The notes under the pieces were generated by a model. That model did no database searches and was not told the origin of the DNA. It worked only from the letters and a program-made list of their open reading frames with translations. Shown here piece by piece: positions 23,457 to 34,475 of a stretch of DNA of 64,000 nt. This stretch comes from Cylicocyclus nassatus (Eukaryota > Nematoda > Chromadorea > Rhabditida > Strongylidae), in contig CATQJL010000112.1 in assembly GCA_958299035.1 (NCBI GenBank), forward strand, positions 42,350,833 to 42,414,832, read 5' to 3'. A program made the position numbers and the translations under genes. Position 1 is the stretch's first letter. Every line of letters begins with the position of its first letter.

Positions 23457-24418
23457 CATTTGGGTGCTTCCCTTTCGTGCTCACAGCCTTCCACAGGCCA
23501 CGTCACAGGTCCGACGCAGCTACCGTAATCAACCGAACCAACTCTCACTACCGCACAATTGAACGAAGGTACGTTTTGAGAAGCAGATAACAACCATTCA
23601 CACTAACATTTCGGGGTACTGTAGATTTGGCTCGGAAACAGATAGTGATTCCAGAAAAAAAGAATTAATTGAAGAAATGGAAGTAAAAGAAAAAACATCA
23701 CCTTCTTTTTCCTCAGATTATTTCAAAAAAATTATAGACATTACTTGCCTTCTAGTCATATCTTTTTAGAACACTGACTGAGGTTTTTCTTCTCGTTTGA
23801 GCAGTTCAGGAACAGACTTTAGTCTCATTACCTCGCCCAGATTTCTGGAGTACTCTACAAAGTTCGACGAAAAGGAAAACTCGCTTTCATTGTAGTGTAT
23901 CTCAATAAAAGAGCGAAACTCGAACACCTCCTGCATCATTTCCTACTGTTTCCACACTTCAAATACAGGACCAGGCTATCACTGGCTTAGTGCCAGTTTA
24001 CCATTGTTTCTGGTTTCACTTCATTTTTGCATTCACTTCCATCTGAGTGCACATATGTAGCTAGCCGACACTATTTCTGTCAAATACAGACATTCCCCTG
24101 AAAAATAAAAATTAGAGCCTAACAAACAATAAATAATGACAACAATAGCCAAAACAAACCAACAAACTAAAAGAATCAGGCTCAAAAAATACCAGTGTAC
24201 CACTTTTGATAATAATCTGAAAGTTCCAACCCCCGAAAAAAAAACATTGCAAGTTTCTGTATCAGAGAGCTTTGGTGTCAAACAATAACATTCAGGCTTT
24301 CATTCCTGAACGCAATTCGCAGATTCCTCTACGTTATCCGCAAGTTATGATTTTTGAAATCAGTCCTTGAGAGTTGTGCGCGTAAACTGGGCTGGTCCCG
24401 GAAGTATACCGTAACAGC
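23457..24418. other. Unique sequence, no gene recognised
   Basis: First unique bases beyond the right arm. There is an in-frame minus-strand open stretch at 24033-24281 with hydrophobic residues (LLSKVVHWYFLSLILLVCWF), but no start or splice context and no family. AT-rich with no clear repeats. Confidence 0.35.
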
Positions 24419-24518
24419 TACAATACCTCACAGAACATGCAAAATTTCCGGGAATTACGCGGAATTCCCGGAATTTCGCGGAACCGGAAATTTTGCATGG
24501 TCTGTGAGTGGTATCGTA
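24419..24518. mobile_element. 100-bp foldback MITE
   Basis: TACAATACCTCACAGAACAT and GCAAAATTTCCGG at the left mirror CCGGAAATTTTGCATGGTCT plus GTGAGTGGTATCGTA at the right. The core is GGGAATTACGCGGAATTCCC. The outer word ACAATACCACTCACAGAAC also occurs in the palindrome arm near 16680, so this is a repeated family. Confidence 0.7.
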
Positions 24519-24905
24519 TTTTGGAAACAATTCACAAGAGAGAACTGGTCCCCGAAAATAAGTACATAGATTTCGGCAACATCGCAGATATCGAGAGTTC
24601 CCCGCCTAATTTCGTTGACCTTTCTCTTTCCTCATATTCTACCAAACGATAAACAATATTATGCGCTTGTCTTTTCAAAAAATTGTGGAACTATTAACAG
24701 CCTATCAGAACCATACTGGCCATCATTAATTCGTATGACATAAAACACGCTTTGGTCCGGAATGACAGAAACTGAAAGACTGGCGTGGTCGCGAGCGAAT
24801 TAAAATTCGTTTGAGGACAGTTAAGAAGTTTTTGAGACATCATCAACTTAAAGAGGTTGTGTCTTGTAATGCGAACGTGGGCACTTCCCATCGAGGCAAT
24901 TTCAT

Positions 24906-25372
24906 CTCAGGCAACGGATAGGACCCCTCCGCCGGAGAAATGGCAGGGTCGCGCCGTTTCCCCAGCGGTGGGTCTCCCATTTGTCCGGCGGAGCCCTCCC
25001 ATTTCTCCGGCGGAGACCTCCCATTTCTGCTCCGGATACCTCCTATTTTCTGCTCAGGAGACCTCCCATTTTCTGCTCCGGATACCTCCCATTTCTGCTC
25101 CGGACCCCTCCCATTATCTCCGGCGCGGCTCTTCCAAATCTGGCGGACTCGCGCCGGACAAATTTCTCCGGCGCGAGTCCACCAAATCTGGCAGAGTCGC
25201 GCCGGAGAAATGACGGACCTTTGCAGCAGGGCCGGAGAAGCCTCCCACTTGCCTGCCAGTGATGTCACCGCGACGGACCGCCCATTTGCCCCTCTCTCAT
25301 TGGTCAACTGGGTCCGGCGCGACTCTGGCAGATTCGGACTGTCCGGCGGAGGGGTCCCGTCGATTGTCTGAG
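24906..25372. mobile_element. GC-rich foldback element, CTCAGAC-end family
   Basis: Ends are CTCAGGCAACGGATAGGACC / GGTCCCGTCGATTGTCTGAG. The interior contains iterated words of about 25 bp built on CCTCCCATTTCTGCTCCGGA and arms with GGCGCGGCTCTTCCAAATCT. It shares CTCCAAATCTGGCG-type words with 7378-7743. Overlapping open frames on both strands are compositional. No transposase. Confidence 0.8.
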
Positions 25373-25753
25373 ATTGTAGAGCTCTGTTCTTTTCTTTTAC
25401 TATCACGATCGTTCCATAATAAATTAACCAGAGTGATTTTTGCTTTGTACCTGCCCAAGACCAACAGCAGTGTCATGTACCTGTCCTGTCTGAAGTAACG
25501 CAAAAATTTAAAATGAAGTTCCTCTTCTATCTTAGGAGTGGTAAATCAATTGAGAATCGGGAAAATTCCTGCTCTTTAATCAAGGAACCTTGCTTAGTCT
25601 CTACATCTGAAGCTAAGCTTGCTCAAATGAAACTCAGCCGAACAAGCTTCCTTTACTTACGGGAAAAAAATTCACGGAAGCCTTCAAGGGAAAGATTTTC
25701 AATGCAAAAACAGCGCATAACACAAATGACGAATTTACGTCCAAACACTCTGG

Positions 25754-25972
25754 CTAATCAGTCTCCATTATGAAAATGGTTACTTCACTAAACTTTCCTC
25801 CAGTATCCGTATCTTCATATCTAATATTGAACCTATGAACCTCGCTAAAATGCAGCATTTTGGTGTACAGATGCACTGTATGATAGTTTACTTTCCGTTT
25901 CAGACCATACAAAATAACAATGAAAAGACCAACAACAATTAGAGTTGCTTCTACAACAATCACAACAATCAC
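25754..25972 (-). CDS. Candidate exon of a single-pass membrane protein
   Basis: The minus-strand frame encodes a hydrophobic segment (VVEATLIVVGLFIVILYGLK), then a basic stop-transfer KRK, then a soluble tail ending FIMETD at an in-frame stop. An in-frame TAA lies shortly upstream and the first possible start here is not ATG, so if real it is a 3' exon or a truncated gene. It lies just downstream of xrn-2 on the same strand. No family is recognised. Confidence 0.25.
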   Translation of the reverse strand: MIVVIVVEATLIVVGLFIVILYGLKRKVNYHTVHLYTKMLHFSEVHRFNIRYEDTDTGGKFSEVTIFIMETD

Positions 25973-26083
25973 TTTACGAAGTTACATAGATCCATGATGT
26001 ACAATCCGCTTAGATTACAAATGCTCCAGAAACATGTATGTACAGAGATACAATCCTTATCTAGAATAACATACTGCAGCTGA

Positions 26084-29000
26084 CTAGCGCCATTCTCGAT
26101 AACTACCGCGTGCATTGTAAGCTCCGCGACCTCTTGGCACATAACCTCCTCTCGAACCTTGATTGTCATATCCACTATTAGGGTACCCTCTCCTATTAGA
26201 TGGATAACCGCGGTCGCTACTACTGTAACCTCCTCGGTCATAGCCTCTTCCACCACCACCACCACCACCATAGCCTGGACTTTGATTGTAGCTAGAAACT
26301 CCATTGCGACTTCCATAGCTACTTTGGTCATTGTAACCGCCTAGAAGAATAACAATAGTTCTAAGGTGATTGCAAATTCTTGATAGAAACCTCTGTATCC
26401 TCCACCACCATTGTATGAGTTTCCTCTTCCTCTGTAACCACGGTCATCTAAAATAAGGTGAAGTAAGATATGCAGGTGTAAAGAATAACCATGACAACTA
26501 CTTCAAGCAATTGCAAGAGCGTATGTAGAAGGCTTACCATAACCTCCGTAACCACCCTCTCGCTGAATAAATCGATGAGCAGACTCATCCAAACTTGCCC
26601 GTCCGGGAACATCGCGAGTAAATCCTATTTGTGGGCGATAATCGTTGCCGTTCTGTAAGAAGCAATCAGGCACGATTTTTTTTTATCTTGGCGATGTATG
26701 ACAGCGCAACTTACACGACGGTCACTATAGTCACGAAGTGTGCGAGGTATCTCTTTAGCGTGTTCCAGCCGCCTTGCAGGGAATATGAAGCCTTCGGGAT
26801 ATTGGGGATCCTCGTATATCACCATGATAGCTCCATTTACCTTACATATATGAGTAAAAAAGAATGTCTAAAGAATGGCTGATCCAAAAAAAGCAACTCA
26901 CGGCCAGATCCGGACATGTCTTATCTCGTACAGGTGAAGGAAATGGCTGATCAGGGGCTACAGCTGTCTCATCAGCTATTATTCTACCACTAACACCGTA
27001 AGTAAACGCTGGATCGATATCTACTGATTTTGACTCTGCAAACATGACAGTAAGGCTATTGTGCCAGTATAACAGAAACAATCTGACCTCCATCAGGATT
27101 TGCATAGAGTTCTTGGAAAAAGTCAAAAGCCGGATGATTTCGACCAATAAATATTCGGTTGGGACCTGTGGTATTTCGTGCTCGCTCTTCATCGGTCAGC
27201 GTATCCTCGACCTATGAATGAGACTTTTTGGACTCTGTACCGATCAGAATGGCGAAAGTGGAATGCCCAACTGCGTTTATTTATAAGGGAATAGTTTAGC
27301 ACTGCTAGCAAGGGCAGCGAAATTCGTCGGCGGATAACTATGAACAACACAAAGTATTGACAACGACCGAAGAAGAAACAAACCGATTCAAGTGCTTTCA
27401 GCAAACGATCCTCGTCGACAAAAGGTAAAAGTGCAACACCTTGCCATGCATACTTCTTGCCATTCAAATCAATACGAAAATCAATAGGATAAAGATCAAT
27501 TATGGGCGAGTCCTCCTCGGTCATCAATTTCTGCCACTCTGGAGGAAGATGTTGCCTAAAAACGGAGGATCAACATTCCAGTCTAGAAGGAACAATTTTT
27601 GAGCTGAACACGAACTTGCTGGCAGCAGGAAACACGCTCATCAGCTGTTGCAACGGTTTGAACGGCTTTGTCGGACGAGAAAAATCTGGCTTGAATTGTG
27701 CAACCGTATCAAAATCACTGGCGAATGGAGCGTAATGGTATGGAAAATACCAATCCCAGCTAACGCATCCCTGAACATTAGTTGTTTAATACTGTTAACA
27801 TGGTCCTCCTCGGTCATCAATTTCTGTGTGGAGGAAGATGTTGCTTAGGAAAACAAAAACATGGACTTGTACAAAATTACCTGATAATAGTACTTCAACA
27901 CCCAGCAAAGCCCTTCAACATAGGCCCACGCAACTTTTCTTCTAAAAGCAACATCATCCGCCCCAACATCAAACTTCGCTCTGAAAAGAAGTGAGCTAAA
28001 ATGAGCGATTTCTTTGAATTCGAAGCGGTTTTTATCAGTTCTCTAGTCAAAGTATCTTCCCCATTAACATCGCCATTCTAAAGAATTCTCTCAAAAGATG
28101 GAGGCGGAGAAGTTCGCAACGAAGCTCTAAAGAAATTAATTGTAAACTTTTCCATTATATACCTGTAATAGCGATCCTTCCATCCTGATTCAAACAAACG
28201 TATGTCATCTGGTGGATCTTCGTCAGAATCGACGTCTATAGGAGCCTTGAAAACAAGACCATTCATAGTTATCTCATGCAAATCGCGAAAAGTGCAGCTA
28301 CCTCCGCCTTCCTTTTTCTGCTACTGCTATCGTTTGCATTTGCGTTATCCGCTGATCCTTCTTCTTTCAGCATAAGTTTCAACCGCTTAGCTGCTTCTTC
28401 ATTTTCAGCGTACTGCATTGCCTGAGCAAAACATGAATAACTTTCACCTGATCGCACTAAGGACGAAGAGTTTCACAAGCGCACCTCGATTCTAGCGGTG
28501 GCAGCTAAAGATCGTGTTGTTTCACCACTCAATGGAGTAGCTCTTGCTAACGGCGCGATAAGAGATCCAGATTGTGGAACATATGAGGGCGCCTGAGGAC
28601 GGCGCCCACCGCCCATTCGAGCTTTCTTTGCTTTCCGTATCGCTTTGAAGCGCTCCTCATCTTGCTGAAAGTGGAACAATAGAAACTGGTAAAACTTTGA
28701 TCTTAGTCTATAAGCATATCAACAGTACTCAGTAAAAACAAAGCAGAATACTATGTGACTCGTGACAACTCTTACCTGGCGTCGCTTGAAGATCTCATCC
28801 TCCACTTCTCCAAGTCCAAGCATGATCCGCTCTACACGATCCATGTAAACGTCGCCATCTTTGGTGAGGTAACTAGAGAAATCATTTTGAGATAGATATT
28901 CGTTACACAGCAAGTCATTAACGAAGCTGTAGTCATTTATTTAGAGCTCGTAAGCGCTCCGATTTGGAACAATGATGCTTTTCCCCTGGTTAGCAAATGT

Positions 29001-31094
29001 TTATCCAAACGAACCCTTTCATGCTATACACCATATCCTTATATAATTTGATAAGGCGATCGATAGCTCCCTCACGAATCTCTAACGAGGGCAGATGGGG
29101 AAGAAAATCATTTCCCACGAAAAAACAAAGGAAGACCTGAAAACAGTGAATTACTTCTCAGTAACCTAACAAATCAGGCAGACCTACCCAGTCGTCAATA
29201 ACCCTTTCAAAATCATATTTGAATGGCAGATTTTCCATTGTAAGGTCCCTCTCTAGATACTCCCGTAAAACGGGGATCCTCAAAAAGATGAAATTCTTCT
29301 CCTTCGAGATTGGATCAGCATGCTCAGGACCTTTCTCTTCATTTTCCAGTCTGAGATGGCAAAGGTTGTACTGTAGATCTTTGCAAAAAAAAGGATGAAT
29401 ACCCTCGACATTGCTTGAGTTCATGTCCGTATTGTCCACAAAGCTCGCATGGGCGCTGCTGGTTGGGGATGAATTCCTCCCTGAAAAAAATTTGGTCAAA
29501 TCTCAGAATTAAGAGACACTGCTTATGGACATCCAGTCGCAGAATACCTCTGACCGTATAATGTTGAAATTGGCTTCATGGGTGGCTAACCCAAGCATGA
29601 TAAGATCTGCATCAGCACCACAAAGGCAATGCACTGTATCAGGATTATGAGCAGGATTTGAACGTTGCCTACGAATGAAGTCCATGATCTTGTGCTCTCC
29701 TTCTCCTGGTGCGTTAGCATCCGACAGAATCACCTGATGATAAGAATTAGGGTACGACGGAACTTCTGAAAACCCTGTCCACAAACCTCAATCTTGGCCC
29801 ATGCTGGGTCAGTAGTGATTCGCTCATGAATGTAGTAACGAAGTGCATCGGCTAGCCTGTAAGAGTAAAATCACATGCTGCCAGATAATATACATAACTT
29901 CTATTATTGACTCTCAATGTATTCTAGAAGAGGTACACACCGCGATACTTGGATCAAACTCTTGCGATAATCAGGGTTCAAGTGAGCAAATGATTAAAGA
30001 CCATTCTCAAAGCGTACCTTGCCATAAAAGGAGTGCCTGGTGTGATACAGTTACTATCAAAATGACTTTCCTCTTCTTTTTTAGGAGGCAGTGGAATGCC
30101 TTCCTCTTCAAGACGCCGTCTTTGCTAAAATACGGGGCATGTAGCTTAACAAAAGAAACAACCGCTACGACAGTTGCTGAAGGACTGTTATTTGATTCAA
30201 AATTCTCACCTCTTCAATCGAAGCGGCCTTCTCCCAAGCTTCTTTTGATGCACGAAAACGTCGGCTGCGTTGTTGATTCATCTAAAGTTGATTATATTTC
30301 GACAACAATATAATGCCGTATTCTCTAGAGCAAATGAGAACTATGTTTCACCTTTGCACGAGGAGCTACACCGTCGATTGCCATGTATAGCACTTTTCGT
30401 GGTCGTACAATGGAGAAGATTCTATCGATGTACTCGAAGATAAGAGCCTAAAATGCTTGAACTTACACAAAACGTTATGGTAACATGGCACCTTTGGAAA
30501 AAAATTCATGAGCAAAGCATGCTACAAGATTTGCGATACCGAACACACAAATTCTTAGAAGAAATGAATTTGGTTACTTGCCATCAATTAGCAAAACAAG
30601 CATAACGCGCAATGAAAACCTCCGCGTTCGAACGCGAAATCTTTGGATTCTTGCAAAGACTGTAAATAGCAAATCACTTACAAACATCTCATCCTCGTTA
30701 GCAGGTGCTGGCCTGTCTTCCGGGTGGGTGCAAGGATGAATGATACCATTCATATCAAGGTACAAATTGTCAAATTCCTGAAATACATCTTATGGCACTT
30801 CCAAAAGAAGTGGTGAAGTTAGATGATATCGAAGATCCGCAAGCTCAAAATCGAAAATGACGCTGTGGTGAAGTGTGAAAATACATCCTTAGCAGGAGGA
30901 GTTGACAAGCAATAGAGTTCTTTTCAGAGCATTCCATATATGAGGACAGATCTAACCTGAAAGTTTGGATTTGGTTTGGTGGAGTCAATTGGGATTCGTG
31001 TGCCGTCAGCATTTCTCTGGCGCTCTTCGTTGGCATTGACAATAATGGACGGATATTTCCTTGTAAGCCAACGGAAGAATGCTGGTACACCCAT
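26084..31094 (-). CDS. xrn-2: 5'-3' exoribonuclease 2 (XRN2/Rat1), complete
   Basis: Nuclear 5'-3' exoribonuclease that degrades 5'-monophosphate RNA: torpedo termination, rRNA/snoRNA processing and, in worms, miRNA turnover. Twenty-three minus-strand exons join in frame to about 946 aa (human about 950): 30957-31094, 30682-30777, 30352-30447, 30210-30281, 30018-30124, 29787-29856, 29555-29733, 29403-29480, 29188-29350, 29015-29136, 28776-28872, 28485-28664, 28302-28421, 28163-28245, 27881-27980, 27616-27770, 27384-27555, 27088-27211, 26902-27035, 26715-26840, 26538-26652, 26391-26447, 26084-26340. N-terminus [10 protein letters not shown]; catalytic acidic motifs LYLDMNG (D54), GEGEH (204-207), GADAD (D234, D236) and GNDFLPHLP (D343); CCHC knuckle C264, C267, H272, C277; Gly/Arg/Tyr-rich tail ending REWR. 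A spliced-leader-type acceptor (TAGTTTTTAG) lies 10 bases before the ATG. Two donors are GTTCGT. No AATAAA is obvious downstream. Confidence 0.97.
27803..27853 (-). pseudogene. Partial duplicate of xrn-2 exon 17 inside an intron
   Basis: The intron between xrn-2 exons 15 and 16 contains a near copy of the 5' part of exon 17 (27510-27563): GTCCTCCTCGGTCATCAATT and GAGGAAGATGTTGC are shared, with a short indel (GCCACTCT versus TGTG) between them. The acceptor-side bases are partly retained (CCTAA versus CTTAG). The copy has no matching donor and would not maintain frame, so it is most likely a dead local microduplication. Confidence 0.75.
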
Positions 31095-31103
31095 GTTTTT
31101 TTA

Positions 31104-31776
31104 CCTAAAAACTATCTTGTTCAACAAAAACCACATAATGGTATGCATGGCGAAAACCACTCGAAAGCAAGCACGATCACGAACGATTTATACTAAAGAG
31201 AAAAATACCCTTCCCTCCCAAAGAAAATGCTGGACTGTTTTGAGAATAAGTTACGAACGGAGGTAATATCCCAACAAAGGTTACCGTAACCATCTGACCC
31301 AAAAGACCTTTAATTTGTGACGTCGCTGGCGCACGTTTGTCGTCTTGCACGACCCGTAAACAAAGCCTATACCTTCAGGTCTCGTCCCACGTCCTCAGAT
31401 TAGATCCTATAGTGCTGCCTAGGTAAGTGAAATCGTCGACTAGAATTGAACACTGCGTGATGGACTGAAGAAGTGTAGTCACCTGTTTTTTACGCATAAA
31501 TGCTGCGGCAGCTCAGGGGCACTATATTACCTATCAAAGTGACCAGCCTATACGCGTTTAGAAATTGTATTCTGCAGAAAAGCTCAAAATTGCAGAAGTA
31601 TTGCGTGCTAATTGTTCAGAATCGCAGCATGCGTTGACTCGCTCCTCGGACACTAGAACGCAGCGCGTAAATGAAAATTCCACATTTCGCTGAAAGTAAG
31701 GGCACGAGGGTATATTTACGGCGCGATGGTAAGAGGATGGTGAGCGAATGTGAGCATTCTTTCCTTGAGGTTACAA
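31104..31776 (-). promoter_or_regulatory. xrn-2 upstream region with spliced-leader-type acceptor
   Basis: On the minus strand the sequence GATAGTTTTTAG ends at 31105 and the ATG follows after about 10 bases, which fits an SL trans-splice acceptor. Further upstream (31300-31700) is relatively GC-rich and gene-free. No defined core promoter motif is visible. Confidence 0.45.
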
Positions 31777-32079
31777 TTATTTACTGCAAAGGTCGAAATC
31801 TCCCAATCGATGAAATCGTAGCTTATTACCCCAAAGCATGAAATCATGCGAAGAGGCCGGTCGGTCATCGTTCAGCAAGAAAGTAAGTCCAGTGCTTTCG
31901 TATTTTCGATGGCTACCAGATACATAAATGGTAAGTTGAACATTTTTTGGAAGTATCGACTGCAAAACTAAAGAAAATGAAGCGTTTTTGGTGGTATGCG
32001 ACGGATCTCGGCTGTGAAATTTCGCATTATAGCCATACTGAAGACATAGAAGCAAGAAATGCAGTGATGCCGAAAGCAT
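31777..32079 (-). CDS. Candidate small secreted protein, 100 aa
   Basis: An uninterrupted minus-strand frame from ATG to TAA. The N-terminus (MLSASLHFLLLCLQYGYNA) looks like a signal peptide. The remainder is polar and protein-like, with TIYVSGSHRKY and FMLWGNKLRFHRLGDFDLC. A splice-like acceptor (TATGTCTTCAG) occurs within the apparent signal sequence, with an open exon-like stretch upstream (32098-32251) ending at GTAAGA. The frame could therefore instead be an internal exon, although that upstream frame does not join in phase. No family is recognised. It lies upstream of xrn-2 on the same strand. Confidence 0.35.
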   Translation of the reverse strand: MLSASLHFLLLCLQYGYNAKFHSRDPSHTTKNASFSLVLQSILPKNVQLTIYVSGSHRKYESTGLTFLLNDDRPASSHDFMLWGNKLRFHRLGDFDLCSK

Positions 32080-32770
32080 GAATTTCGATTTTCTTACCCA
32101 AAATTGGTTTTTTGAGGCTTTTTCCCCAAAAAAAGGCTGGAGTTGTGTTACATGTATCTAGATGATAGGCTGCGTTTGAATTTGAGTCTTTGAGATTATA
32201 TTGAGGTGTGGAAAAAAATGTGATTTTGATCAGGTCGTTCTGGCCAGGCATCCGAAGAAACTTTCTATTTCTTAAGCTTGCAACAAATCGTGGATTTTTG
32301 AAATTCGAGAACGCATAAAGTCATAGAATAACTCGAGAGGCATGCTTGCTTTATGGCCTACATTTGCTAGTTTTGCTAATTAGAGCTTCGCAAAATAGTT
32401 TATACTAAGGTGAAAGTCGTACTGCCTAGGAAGTATCAATAAAGGTGCAAAAGCTTATAATTCGGTTCTGCTCGGTACCACGTTTATAAACTAAGACTCA
32501 AATCATATGTATGTACAGCGAATACAACATAAGTTAATATCGAAGGAGAATGTGAGCAAGTGCAGCCAAACATTTTACACATTATGTGTCAAAGATCTAA
32601 GAAGAGAATATACAGATGCGGATCAGCCAGCCCCTAGACTTTTAGCTGTGCTCAGGTTGCTCCAGAAGGTTTTCCAACAAATCTGAATGGACTCAAGTCT
32701 TGCAGAAAAGTAATTAAAGTAACAACCTAGAATCCTGATGCAGCACTGCTTCGCCTTTCCAGTGACCAGT

Positions 32771-32838
32771 TTACAGAATAGTGTAAGAGCGTCAAGTTGC
32801 AGGGATTTGCAACTTGACGCTCTTCCAGTATTCTGTAA
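32771..32838. repeat. Near-perfect hairpin
   Basis: TTACAGAATAGTGTAAGAGC plus GTCAAGTTGCA folds onto TTGCAACTTGACGCTCTTCC plus AGTATTCTGTAA with a 5-6 base loop and minor mismatches. Flanking GCTTCGC/GCGAAGC extends the symmetry. It is a small foldback element; no coding capacity. Confidence 0.75.
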
Positions 32839-32875
32839 ATTTGCGAAGCATCATTCTTACTTATTCGCCGTCATT

Positions 32876-33456
32876 CTCAGACACTCGCACCGGCCGGCGA
32901 CCGTCCGACGACGGCCTTCCGGCTGGCGACCGTTCCATAAATCTGGGCGGAGCTAAATGCCGGCCGGTGACCGTCCCAAAAGATCATGCCGGCCGGCGAC
33001 CGTCCCAAAAGATCATGCCGGCCGGCGACCGTCCCAAAATTCTATCTCCCAGTGTCTTAGCGTAAAGGATACTTGCGTGAGATACGACGCATGGTTAGGC
33101 TACCCTCAATGCCTTGCATGTTCTTCAATTTCCGAAGCAGGAACAAGGCAACGTGTTGTCTCATAGACAACCCTCGATAGTATCTCGGTGTTGTCGAATT
33201 TTAAAATCGGACGTGGTCTCCGAAGCTGCTACATCAGCGGCCTTGATTTTTGTTCTTTGCAGTGTATTTTCCTATATGCCAGTGAATAAAAGACAGTTCT
33301 ACCGTTCCTCAGTATACACCGGCTGGCGGCCGTACCCTTCCGACCGGTGGCCGTCCGAATACCGGCCGGTGGTCGTAGACTACGCGGCTGAGTGAAATTG
33401 ACACCACCCCCACCGGCCGGTAGTCGGACGGTCACCGGCCGGTGCGAGTGCCTGAG
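32876..33456. mobile_element. GC-rich foldback element, CTCAGAC-end family
   Basis: Ends are CTCAGACACTCGCACCGGCC and its near complement GGCCGGTGCGAGTGCCTGAG. The interior carries about seven copies of GGCCGGYGACCGTCC-like words, three of them in a 28-bp tandem (with CAAAAGATCATGCC). Between the GC-rich arms lies AT-richer unique sequence. Non-coding. Confidence 0.8.
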
Positions 33457-33614
33457 TTGAGCTTTGCAGCCAGCAAATAACCATTGGATAGAGCAAGGAA
33501 AAATTTTCCAGAAGTCATTTGAAAAATTTTATGTGATTGATTTTGACATTTGGTAGAGAAATGAATTGTTTTGCAAGTAAACTTGCAAATTCCAATGCTT
33601 TTGCAGTGGCTTAC

Positions 33615-33733
33615 AGACTGTCTCTCCAGCAAACTCTTGATTTCTTGCATCTCGTTAAGCTGCGTATATCGGTTGAAGAAGAGTGAATACGCGTGATCAA
33701 ACTCACTGAGATTTCTCAGTACAGCACCGGTAA
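33615..33733 (-). other. Orphan exon-like segment between two foldback elements
   Basis: The minus strand has an acceptor-like TTTTAAAG, then an open, protein-like frame (TGAVLRNLSEFDHAYSLFFN... IKSLLERQS) and a GTAAGC donor. Codon use resembles real exons. It is hemmed in by elements at 32876-33456 and 33764-34034, and I find no partner exons. It may be a remnant of a gene broken by insertions, or a chance frame. Confidence 0.3.
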
Positions 33734-33763
33734 CTTTAAAAGCTGTTCGGAACACTTATTTAA

Positions 33764-34034
33764 CTCAGACAATCACAGGCTCTCAGCGGGCCCCACCAAA
33801 AGCGTCGTTGCCTTATCGCAGCCACTGTTGCTTCCCGCTGAAAGCTTTGTCGGAGCTTTTTCGGAGCTTGTCGGAGCGGGCTCGCTGCCCGCTGAGCCCG
33901 CTCCGACAAGCTCCGACAAAACTCCGACAAAGCTCTCAGCGGGAAGCGACAGTGAGGCGATGAGGCCACCGCGCTTTTGGTGGGTCTAGGCGGTGGCTTT
34001 GTGGCTGCCGGCTGAGAGCATTTAATTGTCTGAG
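33764..34034. mobile_element. GC-rich foldback element, CTCAGAC-end family
   Basis: Ends are CTCAGACAAT / ATTGTCTGAG. The arms contain CAGCGGGCCCCACCAAAAGC / GCTTTTGGTGGG, CTTCCCGCTGAAAGCTTTGT and repeated GTCGGAGC / GCTCCGAC words around the fold CTCGCTGCCCGCTGAG. It is about 271 bp and non-coding. Confidence 0.8.
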
Positions 34035-34162
34035 AAGGTGCGCAACTTCCTTTTCACCGCAATGAATCTTCCAAATACAGAAGATCCGAACAAACTTAAG
34101 GGAACGGACCAAAAGAATGAAACAAAAAGAACAAAAGGATAAACTTCCGGTGTGATGTGATA

Positions 34163-34330
34163 TACAGGGTTCAAAAAATGTCCTCACTATTTGATCTGCA
34201 ATAACTTTCTCGCTTTAATGTCTTTCACCAAGGTACCATTCTGTAGTGCTGGTTTCAGCTCGGATTACAGTGTGAAAGTCAAACATCGATTGCTCTTCTT
34301 TAGAGTAGGAATACGGTAGAAACCTTGAAG
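34163..34330. mobile_element. One-ended mariner-type MITE fragment
   Basis: TACAGGGTTCAAAAAATGTC begins a segment that carries the GGTACCATTCTGTAGTGC motif typical of the neighbouring MITEs. No opposite end is found before the intact element at 34476, so it is probably a half element. Confidence 0.4.
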
Positions 34331-34475
34331 AGGAGCTACCTAGAGTAACACTCTGCCTTTAAAGAAAACTAAAGCTAAATCACTTTTATTAGAATAGTCA
34401 AGTTGCAGGCAACAAATATGAGTTTTACACCCGTGATAGTTCTGCGAAGTTATGCCAAGTATACTGCTATTAATA

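Noticed and set aside
24843..25406. 187-codon minus frame and several overlapping plus frames
   Set aside because: All lie in a GC-rich foldback element with iterated words; both strands are open because of composition and symmetry.
26159..26344. Plus-strand open frame rich in T/V/I
   Set aside because: It is the antisense shadow of the Gly/Tyr-rich last exon of xrn-2.
29548..29733. xrn-2 exon 7 ending at the GTATTC donor (29548)
   Set aside because: That donor breaks frame with the CCHC exon; using GTCAGA at 29555 restores the conserved NIIR-EEF junction.
29843..30313. 156-codon plus-strand frame
   Set aside because: It runs antisense through xrn-2 exons 4-6 and their introns; the minus-strand exons match XRN2 precisely.
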